DNA from: SZUA-254 sp964596065
Lineage (GTDB): Bacteria; Bacteroidota; Ignavibacteria; UBA10030; SZUA-254
Reading direction: 5' to 3'
DNA: 64,000 nt
Assembly (NCBI GenBank): GCA_964596065.1
Contig: CAZQSM010000005.1
Span: 4,142-68,141 of the forward strand
In this document: piece after piece, positions 44,314-52,355 of the stretch
Layout of the letters: each line of letters begins with the position of its first letter
Numbering within the stretch: position 1 is the first letter of the stretch
Program-made: the position numbers and the translations under genes
Notes under the pieces: generated by a model
Databases searched by the model: none
The model's input: only the letters and a program-made list of their open reading frames with translations
Told to the model about the DNA's origin: nothing

Positions 44314-44805
44314 TTACCGCCTCCCTTGCCTGTGACGCTTCTTGCCGTCGCGATGCTCCATCGGCCGATCGCCGCCGCAGCAGCCGCCCATACCGGCCCC
44401 GCCCCGCGCGAAAGCGGCCCCACGGTACTCCTTCATGAGTTTCCGCTGTTCGGGCGTGAGCAGTTTCCCCACCGCCAGCCTGTGCGCCAGCCTCGACTCC
44501 TCCATTTCCGCGCGGATGGCGGAGATTTCCTTCTGTTTCGCCAACGCGAGTTTCTCGTCGGGCGCGTCTGATCGCATCAGCGAGCGGAAATCGATCCGGG
44601 CCGCCGAGAGTTTCGCGCGCAGGGCGATCTGGCCCTTCCGGTGTTCGTCCCCCATTTTTTCGATTTTCGCCGCAGTCTCCTCGTTCAGGTTCAGCCTTTC
44701 CCGGAACTCCCCGCCGCGCCCCTCTCCCCGGCCCCGGTCCCCGAACGGTTGCGCGTTTCCGAGGGTGACGACGGCTCCCAGCGCGATGATGATGAGCGAT
44801 TTCAC
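44314..44805 (-). CDS. Spy/CpxP-like periplasmic protein with LTxxQ motif
   Basis: 163 residues from a GTG start with AAGGAG 7 nt upstream. A signal peptide (1-19, ending GNAQ) is followed by a helical, highly charged body with the LTPEQRKLMKEY motif of the Spy/CpxP/CnrX family, then a Gly/Cys/His-rich tail (GGAGMGGCCGGDRP ... HRDGKKRHRQ). These proteins are periplasmic chaperones or metal-stress sensors; the Cys-Cys and His-rich tail suggests metal binding. The first 41 nt of the gene are duplicated on the other side of the N gap, so the 5' region should be treated with caution. Confidence 0.87.
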   Translation of the reverse strand: MKSLIIIALGAVVTLGNAQPFGDRGRGEGRGGEFRERLNLNEETAAKIEKMGDEHRKGQIALRAKLSAARIDFRSLMRSDAPDEKLALAKQKEISAIRAEMEESRLAHRLAVGKLLTPEQRKLMKEYRGAAFARGGAGMGGCCGGDRPMEHRDGKKRHRQGRR

Positions 44806-44819
44806 TGTGATCTCCTTGT
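44765..44819. repeat. 55-bp repeat flanking the assembly gap (left copy)
   Basis: Identical to 44920-44974. The copy contains the GTG start, signal-peptide codons and ribosome-binding site of the Spy-like gene. The exact 55-nt identity on both sides of a 100-N gap points to contig ends that share an assembler k-mer, not a biological repeat. Confidence 0.9.
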
Positions 44820-44919
44820 NNNNNNNNNNNNNNNNNNNNNNNNNNNNNNNNNNNNNNNNNNNNNNNNNNNNNNNNNNNNNNNNNNNNNNNNNNNNNNNNN
44901 NNNNNNNNNNNNNNNNNNN
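44820..44919. other. Assembly gap (100 N)
   Basis: Exactly 100 N characters, a conventional unknown-length gap, between two identical 55-nt contig ends. The real gap is probably negative (the ends overlap), which would restore the Spy-like gene leader to 44975 onward. Confidence 0.97.
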
Positions 44920-44974
44920 GTGACGACGGCTCCCAGCGCGATGATGATGAGCGATTTCACTGTGATCTCCTTGT
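44920..44974. repeat. 55-bp repeat flanking the assembly gap (right copy)
   Basis: Second copy of 44765-44819. It carries a false second start (GTG at 44960, minus strand) of the Spy-like gene that runs into the gap. Confidence 0.9.
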
Positions 44975-45036
44975 GTGTGACTGTTTTATTATCTTAGACA
45001 CGGGGTGGGGGGAAAGGTTTATCCGGGAGAACGACA

Positions 45037-45852
45037 ATGGACAAGATCGTCAGGGTGGAGGATTTTCAGCGCGACGTGATCGAAAAAAGCGGCACCGTCC
45101 CGGTCCTGGTCGATTTCTGGGCCGAATGGTGCGGGCCGTGCAAGGTACTCGGCCCGGTCCTCGAGCGGCTGGCGGGGGAAGCCGGCGGGAAATGGATCCT
45201 GGCGACGCTCGACACGGAACGGCATCCCCGCGTCTCCGCCGACTGGGGAGTCAGGTCGATCCCGAACGTGAAGCTGTTCGTCGACGGGGCGGTGGTCGAC
45301 GAATTCACCGGCGCGCTCCCGGAAGGGGCGGTCCGCCAGTGGCTCGCGAGGGCCATTCCGGCGCCGTCCGCCAAAACGGTGGCGGCGGCCAGGGCGCTGC
45401 TCGGGCGAAACGACGCCGGCGCGGCCGCGCTGCTCGAGGGGGTGGTCGCGGCCGAGCCCGGGAACGCTGAAGCCCGGGTCGTGCTGGCGAGGGCGCTCCT
45501 CCTCACCGACACCCGCCGCGCCGTGGAGCTCGTCGCGGGGCTGGAGGAGCCGCTCCTTTCGGATGACATCGATACGATCGCCACCGTCGCCCGGCTCCGC
45601 GACCTGGTCGACGGGAAGGCCGGGCTTCCCGAATCCCCGGTGCGCGCGGCCTACCTCCGCGCGGCGGCCGACCTGCTCTCCGGCGCCTGGGACGCCGCGC
45701 TCGACGCCTTCATCGGGATCATCCGCGACGACCGGCAGTATGACGACGACGGCTCGCGCAAGGCGTGCCTGGCGGTCTTCCGGATCCTCGGGGAGGAACA
45801 CGAGATCACGCTGCGCCACCGGAGGGAGTTCGGGAGCGCGCTCTACGTATGA
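45037..45852 (+). CDS. YbbN/CnoX-like thioredoxin-fold co-chaperone
   Basis: 271 residues. An N-terminal thioredoxin domain with the intact active site WCGPCK (Cys32, Cys35) and cis-Pro in SIPNVKLF is followed by TPR-like helical repeats (about 115-265), the layout of YbbN/CnoX. In other bacteria such proteins protect substrates from oxidation and pass them to DnaK or GroEL. It is cytoplasmic, with no signal peptide. Its last 47 nt overlap tail-to-tail with the end of the SSS symporter gene. Confidence 0.92.
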   Translation: MDKIVRVEDFQRDVIEKSGTVPVLVDFWAEWCGPCKVLGPVLERLAGEAGGKWILATLDTERHPRVSADWGVRSIPNVKLFVDGAVVDEFTGALPEGAVRQWLARAIPAPSAKTVAAARALLGRNDAGAAALLEGVVAAEPGNAEARVVLARALLLTDTRRAVELVAGLEEPLLSDDIDTIATVARLRDLVDGKAGLPESPVRAAYLRAAADLLSGAWDAALDAFIGIIRDDRQYDDDGSRKACLAVFRILGEEHEITLRHRREFGSALYV

Positions 45853-47251
45853 AGCCGGGAAGGGCGGCCAGCAGGCTCACGGCGAGACCGGTGTAGATCG
45901 GTTCGATCCCGAGGAGGGGGCCCTCGCCGGCGCTCCGGATCCCCGCGATCCACCAGCCGGTCGACGTCAACCATCCGCCGGCCATCGACCGGAACGCGTC
46001 CCCTGCCGGCAGCCTCCATCGCTCCGACCAGGCCGCGAGGACGGGTACGATCAGCCCCGGGATCGTGACCGTCCCCACGCTGTACCAGAGGCCGATGACG
46101 CTCGGCATGAGGAGCGCCATCGGAATCGACATCGCGAGCGCAGCGGCGAGGCCCACCCGCGTCCAGAACGCCGCGCGACCGTCCCCGCCCGCGTCCCGTC
46201 CGGACGCGCCCATCGCCCGGCGGGGTGAAAGCCGCATCACGATGTCCCGTCCGATCGTCTGCCCGGAGACGAACGCCGTGGTGTTGAGCGTCGACATGAT
46301 CGTCGCGAGGATCCCCGCGAAAAACAGCCCCTTGGCGACGGGCGGCAGGACGCGTTCGGCGAGCAGCGGATAGGCCATCACCGGATCCGCGAGGCCGGGG
46401 AGGATCGCCCGCGCGTAGAGCCCCGTCGCGGCCGTCATCAGGTCGAAGACGAACCAGAAGAGGATCGACACCAGGATGCCCCGGCGGGCCGTCCGCGCGT
46501 CCTTCGCCGCGTAGCAGCGCTGGTGGAACGAGGGGTCGACGAACGTCCAGAGCGCGATGAAGAACCAGACGACCACGTACTGGGCGTCGTTCCCGCCGTG
46601 CCAGGTGAGGTGGAGGGGGGGGAGCGCGGAGGTAAGAAAATCGATCCCCCCGTAACCGGCGACGCACCAGGGGAGGATGATCCCGAACCCCGCGAACATG
46701 AAGACGAATTCCACAACGTCGGTGCGGATGTCGGCCCTGAAGCCGCCCGTGAAAAGGTACGAGACCGACACGCACGCCGATACGACGACGCCGGGGGCGA
46801 GCCCCCACCCGAAGAGCATCTGGAGGAGGACGCCCAGCATCAGGAGGTAGGGGGCGGGCGTCATCAGGACGAGGGTCAGCGCCGATCCGAGCAGCGCGGT
46901 CTTCCGGTCGTAGCTCGCCTCGAGTTTGTCGGGAAGGGTGAGGAGGTTCGAGGCGCGTATCCGGGGGGCCAGGAACCAGGCGAAGAGGGCGGCGAACAGA
47001 TAGTAGGGGGCGCCCTGCGTCACCCAGGTGGAGATCCCGTACCGGTAGGAATATTCGCCGACCCCGAGGATCCCGCCGTACCACGTGGCGACGAGCGTCA
47101 TCACGAAGAGGGGGAGCGTGAGCGGCCGGCCCGCGAGGAGGAACCCGACGGCGTCGCGTGTCCCCCCGCGCTTCACCGAAAACCCGGCGACGAGGACGGC
47201 GGCGCAGAAGACCGCGATGACCGCGATGTCTGCCGCCGAGAGGCTGATCAC
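45806..47251 (-). CDS. SSS-family sodium/solute symporter, probable thiamin (or precursor) transporter
   Basis: 481 residues from GTG 47251, which overlaps the thiamin pyrophosphokinase TGA (GTGA). About 13 membrane segments; SSS family motifs are SVKRGGTRDAVGFLLAGR after TM1, WYGGILGVGEYSYRYG, and TMSTL-like FAGILATIMSTLNTTAFV. Co-translation with pyrophosphokinase and the TonB receptor behind a TPP riboswitch makes thiamin, or a pyrimidine/thiazole precursor, the likely substrate; ThiV-type SSS thiamin transporters are known in other bacteria. The open frame extends upstream, but that part is a shadow. The 3' end overlaps the thioredoxin gene. Confidence 0.88.
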   Translation of the reverse strand: MISLSAADIAVIAVFCAAVLVAGFSVKRGGTRDAVGFLLAGRPLTLPLFVMTLVATWYGGILGVGEYSYRYGISTWVTQGAPYYLFAALFAWFLAPRIRASNLLTLPDKLEASYDRKTALLGSALTLVLMTPAPYLLMLGVLLQMLFGWGLAPGVVVSACVSVSYLFTGGFRADIRTDVVEFVFMFAGFGIILPWCVAGYGGIDFLTSALPPLHLTWHGGNDAQYVVVWFFIALWTFVDPSFHQRCYAAKDARTARRGILVSILFWFVFDLMTAATGLYARAILPGLADPVMAYPLLAERVLPPVAKGLFFAGILATIMSTLNTTAFVSGQTIGRDIVMRLSPRRAMGASGRDAGGDGRAAFWTRVGLAAALAMSIPMALLMPSVIGLWYSVGTVTIPGLIVPVLAAWSERWRLPAGDAFRSMAGGWLTSTGWWIAGIRSAGEGPLLGIEPIYTGLAVSLLAALPGFIRRARSRTPSGGAA

Positions 47252-47937
47252 CGGCGACCCGCGCGACGGCGGCCGCGCTGCGCCGGGGGGGGATGGAACC
47301 GGTAGAGGAGCAGCGTCCCGTGGGAGTGCCTGATGGTGACCGCGCCGCCGGTGGCACGGTTGCTGATCCCTTCCCTCACGCCGAGTTCGAGCGATTCGCC
47401 GGAGAGCGGGAACAGGGCGCCCGTCACGACGACCCCGCGGCACCGGCCCAAGGGAATGAGTGAAAACGTTTCGCCGCGGCGGAAGGGGACCTTCTCGCTC
47501 CGGGCGAGCGGCCGCAGCGCGCCCTTCCGGTCGAGGATCGTCAGCGCGATCGCGCGGCCGTACTTCCTGATGCAGCCGAGCGCGCCGGTCGAGTGGTCGA
47601 TCCGGTCGCCGACGGCTCCGGCGACGACCGCGGAAGAGCACCCTCCGGCGAGGCAGAAGAGGATCGCCTTTTCGAGGTCGGTGGTCTCCTGGTCCCGGTC
47701 CCTGACGACCGGCACCCCGCGGAACTTCGTCCGGTGTCCCGCCGGGAGCGAGTCGAGGTCCCCGATGATGACCGAGGGGCGGACGCCGAGGGCGATCGCG
47801 TGACGCGAGCCGCCGTCGGCGCAGACGATCAGGCCCGCCGCGGCCCTGACGTTCCTCGCCAGAGACCGGACGATCGCCGCCGGCGGCAGGTCGCCGTTGG
47901 CGATGATCAGGGCGGGCCTGCCGGCCGGTCTGTTCAT
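47248..47937 (-). CDS. Thiamin pyrophosphokinase
   Basis: 229 residues from ATG 47937, which overlaps the TonB receptor stop (ATGA). It transfers pyrophosphate from ATP to thiamin, giving TPP. Family motifs are CADGGSRHAIALGVRPSVIIGDLDSL and DRDQETTDLEKAI (the acidic metal/ATP site), and VAGAVGDRIDHSTGAL. The C-terminal thiamin-binding domain ends VTIRHSHGTLLLYRF. The last 20 residues are Arg/Pro-rich. The enzyme traps imported thiamin inside the cell. Known in Bacteroidota as TnrE/Tnr3-type; ThiN is the Gram-positive name for the same activity. Confidence 0.95.
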   Translation of the reverse strand: MNRPAGRPALIIANGDLPPAAIVRSLARNVRAAAGLIVCADGGSRHAIALGVRPSVIIGDLDSLPAGHRTKFRGVPVVRDRDQETTDLEKAILFCLAGGCSSAVVAGAVGDRIDHSTGALGCIRKYGRAIALTILDRKGALRPLARSEKVPFRRGETFSLIPLGRCRGVVVTGALFPLSGESLELGVREGISNRATGGAVTIRHSHGTLLLYRFHPPPAQRGRRRAGRR

Positions 47938-50231
47938 AGGTCCGCCGTGACGCCGAGGATAAAGTTCCGTTCCGCGGCGGGGAAGAAGGCGTCCCCCTCC
48001 CCCCCCTGGAAGTAGAGCCGGTTGAAAATGTTCCGCGCCTCGAGCCGGAGCGTAAACGGCCCGCCCACCCCCCCCGGCCGGACCGTGAGCGCCGCGTTGG
48101 CCAGCCAGAAGGGAGAATTCCGGCGGAGGGCGTTGCGCGTGTTGTCGGTGTAAAACCCTCCCACGTATTTCGCGTCGACCGAAGCGGTGAGCGGGCCCGC
48201 GGCGTGGGAGGCCCGGACGTTCGCCAGGAAATCGGGGAAACCCGCCACCGGGTTGCCGTCGAGGACGACCCGGTTCCCCGCGTCGTCGATCACGGAATGC
48301 CGGACCAGCCGGTTCCGGGAGAGGGTGAAGTTGCCCGAGAGGCTGAACGCGCCCGACCGGTATGACGCTTCGGCCTCGACTCCCGCGTGACGGGAGCGGT
48401 CGGCGTTCCCCGTGACCGGCTGGCCGAAGACGTCCACCTGTCCGCTCTTGACGAGTTCGTCGGTGAATTCCATCCAGAAACCGTTCAGCCTGATGCTGAC
48501 GCCGGGTGCGGCCCACGCGGCCCCAGCTTCGAGGTCGAGGAGGTGCTCGGGCCTGGCGAGCGGGGAGGAGAAATCGTACCGGACCGCGCCCCCGGCCGTG
48601 TCGGCGCGGAACTGGGGCGTCGCGCCGAACCAGGAGTCCTCGGCCGCGTAGAGGTTCCTCATCCGGGGTTCGCGCGTGGTGTAGGCCGCCGAGAGGTACG
48701 CCTTCCATCCGCCGTCCAGGTCGAGGTTCAACCCGGCGCGGGGGTTCACGAAGAACCAGGAGACGCCGAAGTCGTTTCCGACGAACCGTTCGCGGGAGAT
48801 CCCGTACCGGTTATAGGCCAGCTGGACCTCCCCCATCGCGGAGAGCCGTTCCCCCAGCCTCACGACGTCGTGGCCGTAGAGCGAGAAGATCTCCCTCGAC
48901 CCCTCATACGAATAAAAGCGGTAGTCGGGGTCGTAGCCGGCGGGGAGGTTTTCGGCGTAGCGGACCTTCCCCCAGTGCGTGGAGCGGTGCAACCTCGCCT
49001 CGAGGCCCGCGGTGATCTCGTGGTCGCCCGCCGTCAGCCTCACCCTCGGGAGCCAGCCGGTCTGCCGGTTCTCCACGCCGGCCCTGACCAGGGCGTTCGA
49101 TGGATTGGCGTCGGCGGGGACGCCCCAGGCGTAGCCGATTCTGAGGAGCGACGTGTCGGCCCACGACGCGTCGTAGTCGAAGAATCCCTCGCCGGTGTAA
49201 TGGAAGAGGGTGTTGGAGACCGTGAGGTGGTCGTCGATCCTCCATTCGTGGAGGAGCTCCGCGTGGGGCTGCGAAAAATTTTCGATCTCCTGCCCCCGCC
49301 GCGGCGCCTTGAACGCGTACGAGGAACCGTCGCCCGACGCTTCCCAGTATGACAGGTTCTCCCGGCGGAGGGCGGGGTCGGAGCCGGCGAATTTCGGGAG
49401 GCCGTAGTAGGCGAGGCCGTCGGCGATCGGTCCGCCGAAGAGGTGGACCTGGGTCGTCATCCTCCCGTCGGTCCGCACCGCGCCGAGGAAGTACGATCGC
49501 ATCTCCACCCAGGCGTTGTCCCGGTAGCCGCCGCTGCGCAGCGTCGACAGCCTGCCGTAGAACAGGTACCGGCCCTCCACCGGCCCCGAGTTCAGGGCGA
49601 CGGAATATTTCCTGGTATTGAGGACGGTCCGGGACCCCGTTCCGCCGAACTCCTGGAAACCGTAGATCGCCTCCAATGAGACGCCGGGCTCCTCCCTGAA
49701 CGGATTCGCCGACAGGCTCACCGAACCCCCGATGGCGGGGGGACCGTAAAAGGCGCTGCCGGCCCCGCGCTGGACGTGGATCCCGGAGAGGTTGGCCGCC
49801 AGGTCGGGGAAGTCGATCCAGTAGACATTGTGGTCCTCGGGATCGTTCTGGGGCACGCCGTTGATCGTGACCGAGATCCGCCGCTGGTCGAACCCCCGGA
49901 GTGTCAGGTAGGTGTACCCGATGCCGTTGCCGTTCTCGGAATAGGTCGTCGCGGAGGGGAGGTCGGAGAGGAGGAGCGGGATGTCCTGCACCGAATACCG
50001 GTCGGATATTTCGGCGGCGTCGAGTTCCGACCAGGTGACCGGGGAATTCCGCCCGGCCGCGGTGATCGGGCTGACGGTGATACCCTTCAGGATGAAGAGC
50101 GAGTCGGAGCGCGTGTCGCCGACGGCGGCAGCCCCGGCCGGCACGGTGCCGGACCGGGCCGTGTCGGGAGGCTGCGCCGCGAGCGTCGCGCAGGCGGCGG
50201 GCACCAGCAACAGGAGCGATCGGAGTGTCAT
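47934..50231 (-). CDS. TonB-dependent outer-membrane receptor, probable thiamin uptake
   Basis: 765 residues. Signal peptide 1-19 (ending LAAQ). Plug domain about 50-165 (ITVSPITAAG, LTLRGFDQRRISVTINGVPQNDPED, IHVQRGAGSAFYGPPAIGGSV) is followed by a 22-strand-type barrel with the TonB C-terminal ending (ARNIFNRLYFQGG ... NFILGVTADL). It is the first gene behind a TPP riboswitch and is coupled to thiamin pyrophosphokinase, matching the omr1-type thiamin receptors of Bacteroidota. Substrate assignment rests on this context. Confidence 0.92.
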   Translation of the reverse strand: MTLRSLLLLVPAACATLAAQPPDTARSGTVPAGAAAVGDTRSDSLFILKGITVSPITAAGRNSPVTWSELDAAEISDRYSVQDIPLLLSDLPSATTYSENGNGIGYTYLTLRGFDQRRISVTINGVPQNDPEDHNVYWIDFPDLAANLSGIHVQRGAGSAFYGPPAIGGSVSLSANPFREEPGVSLEAIYGFQEFGGTGSRTVLNTRKYSVALNSGPVEGRYLFYGRLSTLRSGGYRDNAWVEMRSYFLGAVRTDGRMTTQVHLFGGPIADGLAYYGLPKFAGSDPALRRENLSYWEASGDGSSYAFKAPRRGQEIENFSQPHAELLHEWRIDDHLTVSNTLFHYTGEGFFDYDASWADTSLLRIGYAWGVPADANPSNALVRAGVENRQTGWLPRVRLTAGDHEITAGLEARLHRSTHWGKVRYAENLPAGYDPDYRFYSYEGSREIFSLYGHDVVRLGERLSAMGEVQLAYNRYGISRERFVGNDFGVSWFFVNPRAGLNLDLDGGWKAYLSAAYTTREPRMRNLYAAEDSWFGATPQFRADTAGGAVRYDFSSPLARPEHLLDLEAGAAWAAPGVSIRLNGFWMEFTDELVKSGQVDVFGQPVTGNADRSRHAGVEAEASYRSGAFSLSGNFTLSRNRLVRHSVIDDAGNRVVLDGNPVAGFPDFLANVRASHAAGPLTASVDAKYVGGFYTDNTRNALRRNSPFWLANAALTVRPGGVGGPFTLRLEARNIFNRLYFQGGEGDAFFPAAERNFILGVTADL

Positions 50232-50261
50232 CGGCGTTGAGCGTGCGTTGTCCCGGAATGG

Positions 50262-50305
50262 AAATAAAAAAACCGTTTCCCCGAGGCGCGCCGGGAAAAC
50301 GGTTT
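50262..50305 (-). terminator. Riboswitch-associated intrinsic terminator
   Basis: On the minus strand, an AAACCGTTTTCCC arm pairs with GGGGAAACGGTTT (50270-50305), followed by a T run. It lies between the TPP aptamer and the TonB receptor ATG at 50231, so TPP binding probably stops transcription here. Confidence 0.85.
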
Positions 50306-50317
50306 CACAAGGCTCGT

Positions 50318-50397
50318 CCCGTTTCCCTACGCTGGCATGATCCAGATCAGGTTTAGGGTATGCTCTCAGTCCCTTTTATTTCGGCGGGACACCCCTA
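50318..50397 (-). promoter_or_regulatory. TPP (THI-box) riboswitch aptamer
   Basis: The minus strand reads AGGGGTGTCCC, then GGGACTGAGA, then CTGATCTGGATCATGCCAGC and GTAGGGAAAC, the conserved core of the TPP aptamer (P1, the pyrimidine-sensing CUGAGA and the pyrophosphate-sensing arm). A promoter sits upstream and a terminator downstream. It would switch the receptor-kinase-symporter operon off when TPP is abundant. Confidence 0.96.
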
Positions 50398-50411
50398 ACG
50401 GAATACGGGGT

Positions 50412-50440
50412 AATATACCGTGCGGCAGGGTGAAAGGCAA
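50412..50440 (-). promoter_or_regulatory. Promoter for the thiamin operon
   Basis: TTGCCT-N17-TATATT on the minus strand. The expected transcription start near 50405 lies just before the aptamer's first conserved base. Confidence 0.65.
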
Positions 50441-50502
50441 ACGGAGATGAGCCCGGGGGGTCGCCGGTGCGATCCTACCAGAGGCCGGCGGTTGTAACGG
50501 GG

Positions 50503-50531
50503 TTGATGAATATGCCCCGTTTTCGTATATT
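50503..50531 (+). promoter_or_regulatory. Promoter for mscL
   Basis: TTGATG-N17-TATATT, 64 nt upstream of ATG 50595. It shares the 363-nt gap 50232-50594 with the divergent thiamin-operon signals. Confidence 0.65.
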
Positions 50532-50594
50532 GGCTCCTGCAGTGTTGAAATCTCCGTCAAATCATTCGATTCGAACCAATTACAGGAGGCTTCA

Positions 50595-51020
50595 ATGTCC
50601 ATGATCCAGGAGTTCAAGCAATTCGCCATGAAAGGGAACGTCCTCGACATGGCCGTCGGTATCATCATCGGCGCGGCTTTCGGCGGCATCGTCACCTCGC
50701 TCGTCGCGGATGTCATCATGCCCCCGATCGGGATCCTGCTGGGGGGAGTCGATTTCAGTTCGTTCGCCTTCGTCCTGAAGGAAGCGGCGGGAGACGCCCC
50801 TGCGGTCACCGTCAACTATGGAGTCTTCCTCAACACCGTCATCAACTTTCTGATCGTGGCGTTCGCCATCTTCCTGCTGATCAAGGGGGTCAACAAGGCC
50901 AAGAAGGAAGAAGCTGCGCCGCCGGCAGTCCCGACGTCGAAAGCCTGCCCGGAATGCATGATGTCGATCCCGATCGCCGCGAAACGATGCGGGCACTGCA
51001 CCGCGGTGCTGGCGAAGTAA
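50595..51020 (+). CDS. mscL: Large-conductance mechanosensitive channel with C-terminal zinc ribbon
   Basis: 141 residues, with GGAGG 8 nt before the ATG. The MscL core is clear: MKGNVLDMAVGIIIGAAFGGIVTSLVADVIMPPIG in TM1 and the cytoplasm-facing VNYGVFLNTVINFLIVAFAIFLLIK in TM2. It opens under membrane tension as an osmotic safety valve. After a short charged linker the C-terminus has a four-Cys zinc ribbon (Cys118, Cys121, Cys132, Cys135: CPEC ... CGHC) in place of the usual end of the cytoplasmic helix bundle. Confidence 0.96.
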   Translation: MSMIQEFKQFAMKGNVLDMAVGIIIGAAFGGIVTSLVADVIMPPIGILLGGVDFSSFAFVLKEAAGDAPAVTVNYGVFLNTVINFLIVAFAIFLLIKGVNKAKKEEAAPPAVPTSKACPECMMSIPIAAKRCGHCTAVLAK

Positions 51021-51064
51021 TTCCCGACAAAACGAACCGTCACACATTCGCAGGATACCCCCGG

Positions 51065-51925
51065 ATGCAGAGCTACGTGAACATCCTCGCCATCGCGCTC
51101 TTCCTCGCGGCCGCCCCGCTGTCCGCGCAGGACACCGCCACCGCCCCGCCTGTCCACGGCTGGAAACACTCGCTCGTCTCGGGCCTGACGCTGACGCAGG
51201 TGTCATACTCGAACTGGGCGCAGGGAGGGGAAAACTCCATCGCCTACAAGCTGGCGGCCGACGGGATGTCGGCCTTCACCGGGCCGGCGACGCTGTGGGA
51301 AAACCAGTACCGGTTCGCGTTCGGCCAGGCGCGCCTCGGGAAACAGGGGCTGCGGAAGACCGACGACGTGATCGACCTGGCCAGCGTCTACACGTACGTG
51401 CTCGGGGAAAAACTGAACCCGTACGCCTCCGCGACGTTCAAGAGCCAGTTCGCCACGGGGTACAAGTACGACGACGCGGGGGCGAAACTCCCGGTTTCCA
51501 GGTTCTTCGACCCCGCCTACCTGACGCAGGCGGTGGGCGTCCGGTACCAGCCGGGACCCGCCGTCCGGACGAGGCTCGGGGTCGCGCTGCGCGAGGTGAT
51601 CACGAGCCGGTACACCGTCTACGCCGACGATCCGAAGACATTTCCGGAAATCGAAAAAACAGGGGTGAAGGGTGGGCTCGAATCGGTCACCGACGTGGAG
51701 TGGAAGCCGGAGGAGAACATCCTCTTCGTCTCGAGGCTCTCGATCTTCAGCCCCTTCTCCGACGCCGGCGAGCCGGTCGTCCTCAACACGTCGACGCTCA
51801 CCGGCAAGGTCAACTCCTACATCACCGCGTCGGTCGGATTCGAGCTGATTTACGACAAGGTCGTGAGCCCCCGGGCGCAGATGAAGCAGGCGATCGGCGT
51901 CGGCCTCAGTTACACGCTCTTTTAG
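51065..51925 (+). CDS. DUF3078 outer-membrane-like protein
   Basis: 286 residues from ATG 51065 (the upstream frame overlaps mscL). Signal peptide 1-20 (ending LSAQ). The sequence GLTLTQVSYSNWAQGGENSIAYKLAADG is characteristic of Bacteroidota DUF3078 proteins, with alternating beta strands and the aromatic C-terminal ending YTLF expected of a small outer-membrane barrel. Function is unknown. It is 44 nt after mscL and may share its transcript. Confidence 0.88.
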   Translation: MQSYVNILAIALFLAAAPLSAQDTATAPPVHGWKHSLVSGLTLTQVSYSNWAQGGENSIAYKLAADGMSAFTGPATLWENQYRFAFGQARLGKQGLRKTDDVIDLASVYTYVLGEKLNPYASATFKSQFATGYKYDDAGAKLPVSRFFDPAYLTQAVGVRYQPGPAVRTRLGVALREVITSRYTVYADDPKTFPEIEKTGVKGGLESVTDVEWKPEENILFVSRLSIFSPFSDAGEPVVLNTSTLTGKVNSYITASVGFELIYDKVVSPRAQMKQAIGVGLSYTLF

Positions 51926-51975
51926 CGGACCGCGGGGGGCCGGGGCGCCGGCGGGATGGGCCCCGGGACGTCCGA

Positions 51976-52004
51976 TTGCGCGGCGAGGTTTTTCTTCGTA
52001 TATT
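51976..52004 (+). promoter_or_regulatory. Promoter for rpsT
   Basis: TTGCGC-N17-TATATT, 41 nt upstream of ATG 52045. Confidence 0.62.
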
Positions 52005-52044
52005 CACAGGTCAAAAAATCGTCGAAATTCAGGATAGCAGAGCA

Positions 52045-52299
52045 ATGGCCAGACATTTATCGGCGGAGCGGCAGGCACGGAAATCGGTCAAGCACCGCAG
52101 CCGGAACAAAGCGTACAAGTCGAAGATGAACACCGCGGTGAAGAAGGTCCGCGTCGCGAAGGCGAAGGACGAGGCCGCGGCCGCCCTGGCCAAGATCAAC
52201 AAGCTCCTCGACCAGCTCGCCGCCAAGGGCATCATCCACAAGAACAACGCCGCCAACAAGAAATCGAAGCTGACGCGGTTCGTCAACTCGATGAAGTGA
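52045..52299 (+). CDS. rpsT: 30S ribosomal protein S20
   Basis: 84 residues, a lysine- and alanine-rich helical protein with the family features ARHLSAERQARKSVKHRSRNKAYKSKM and the C-terminal NNAANKKSKLTRFVNSMK. It binds 16S rRNA early in 30S assembly. A single-gene unit with its own promoter and terminator. Confidence 0.97.
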   Translation: MARHLSAERQARKSVKHRSRNKAYKSKMNTAVKKVRVAKAKDEAAAALAKINKLLDQLAAKGIIHKNNAANKKSKLTRFVNSMK

Positions 52300-52327
52300 T
52301 CGCCGCGGCGGTCTCCTGAAACGCAGA

Positions 52328-52355
52328 AGCCCCGGCCTTTCGGTCGGGGCTTTTT
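52328..52355 (+). terminator. Intrinsic terminator of rpsT
   Basis: A 10-bp stem (52328-52337 with 52342-52351), a TTTC loop and a TTTTT tract. It touches the stop of the convergent TPR gene. Confidence 0.88.

Noticed and set aside
44765..44974. Tandem or phase-variable duplication of the Spy-like gene start
   Set aside because: The two copies flank a 100-N gap and are exactly 55 nt, pointing to an assembly artefact.
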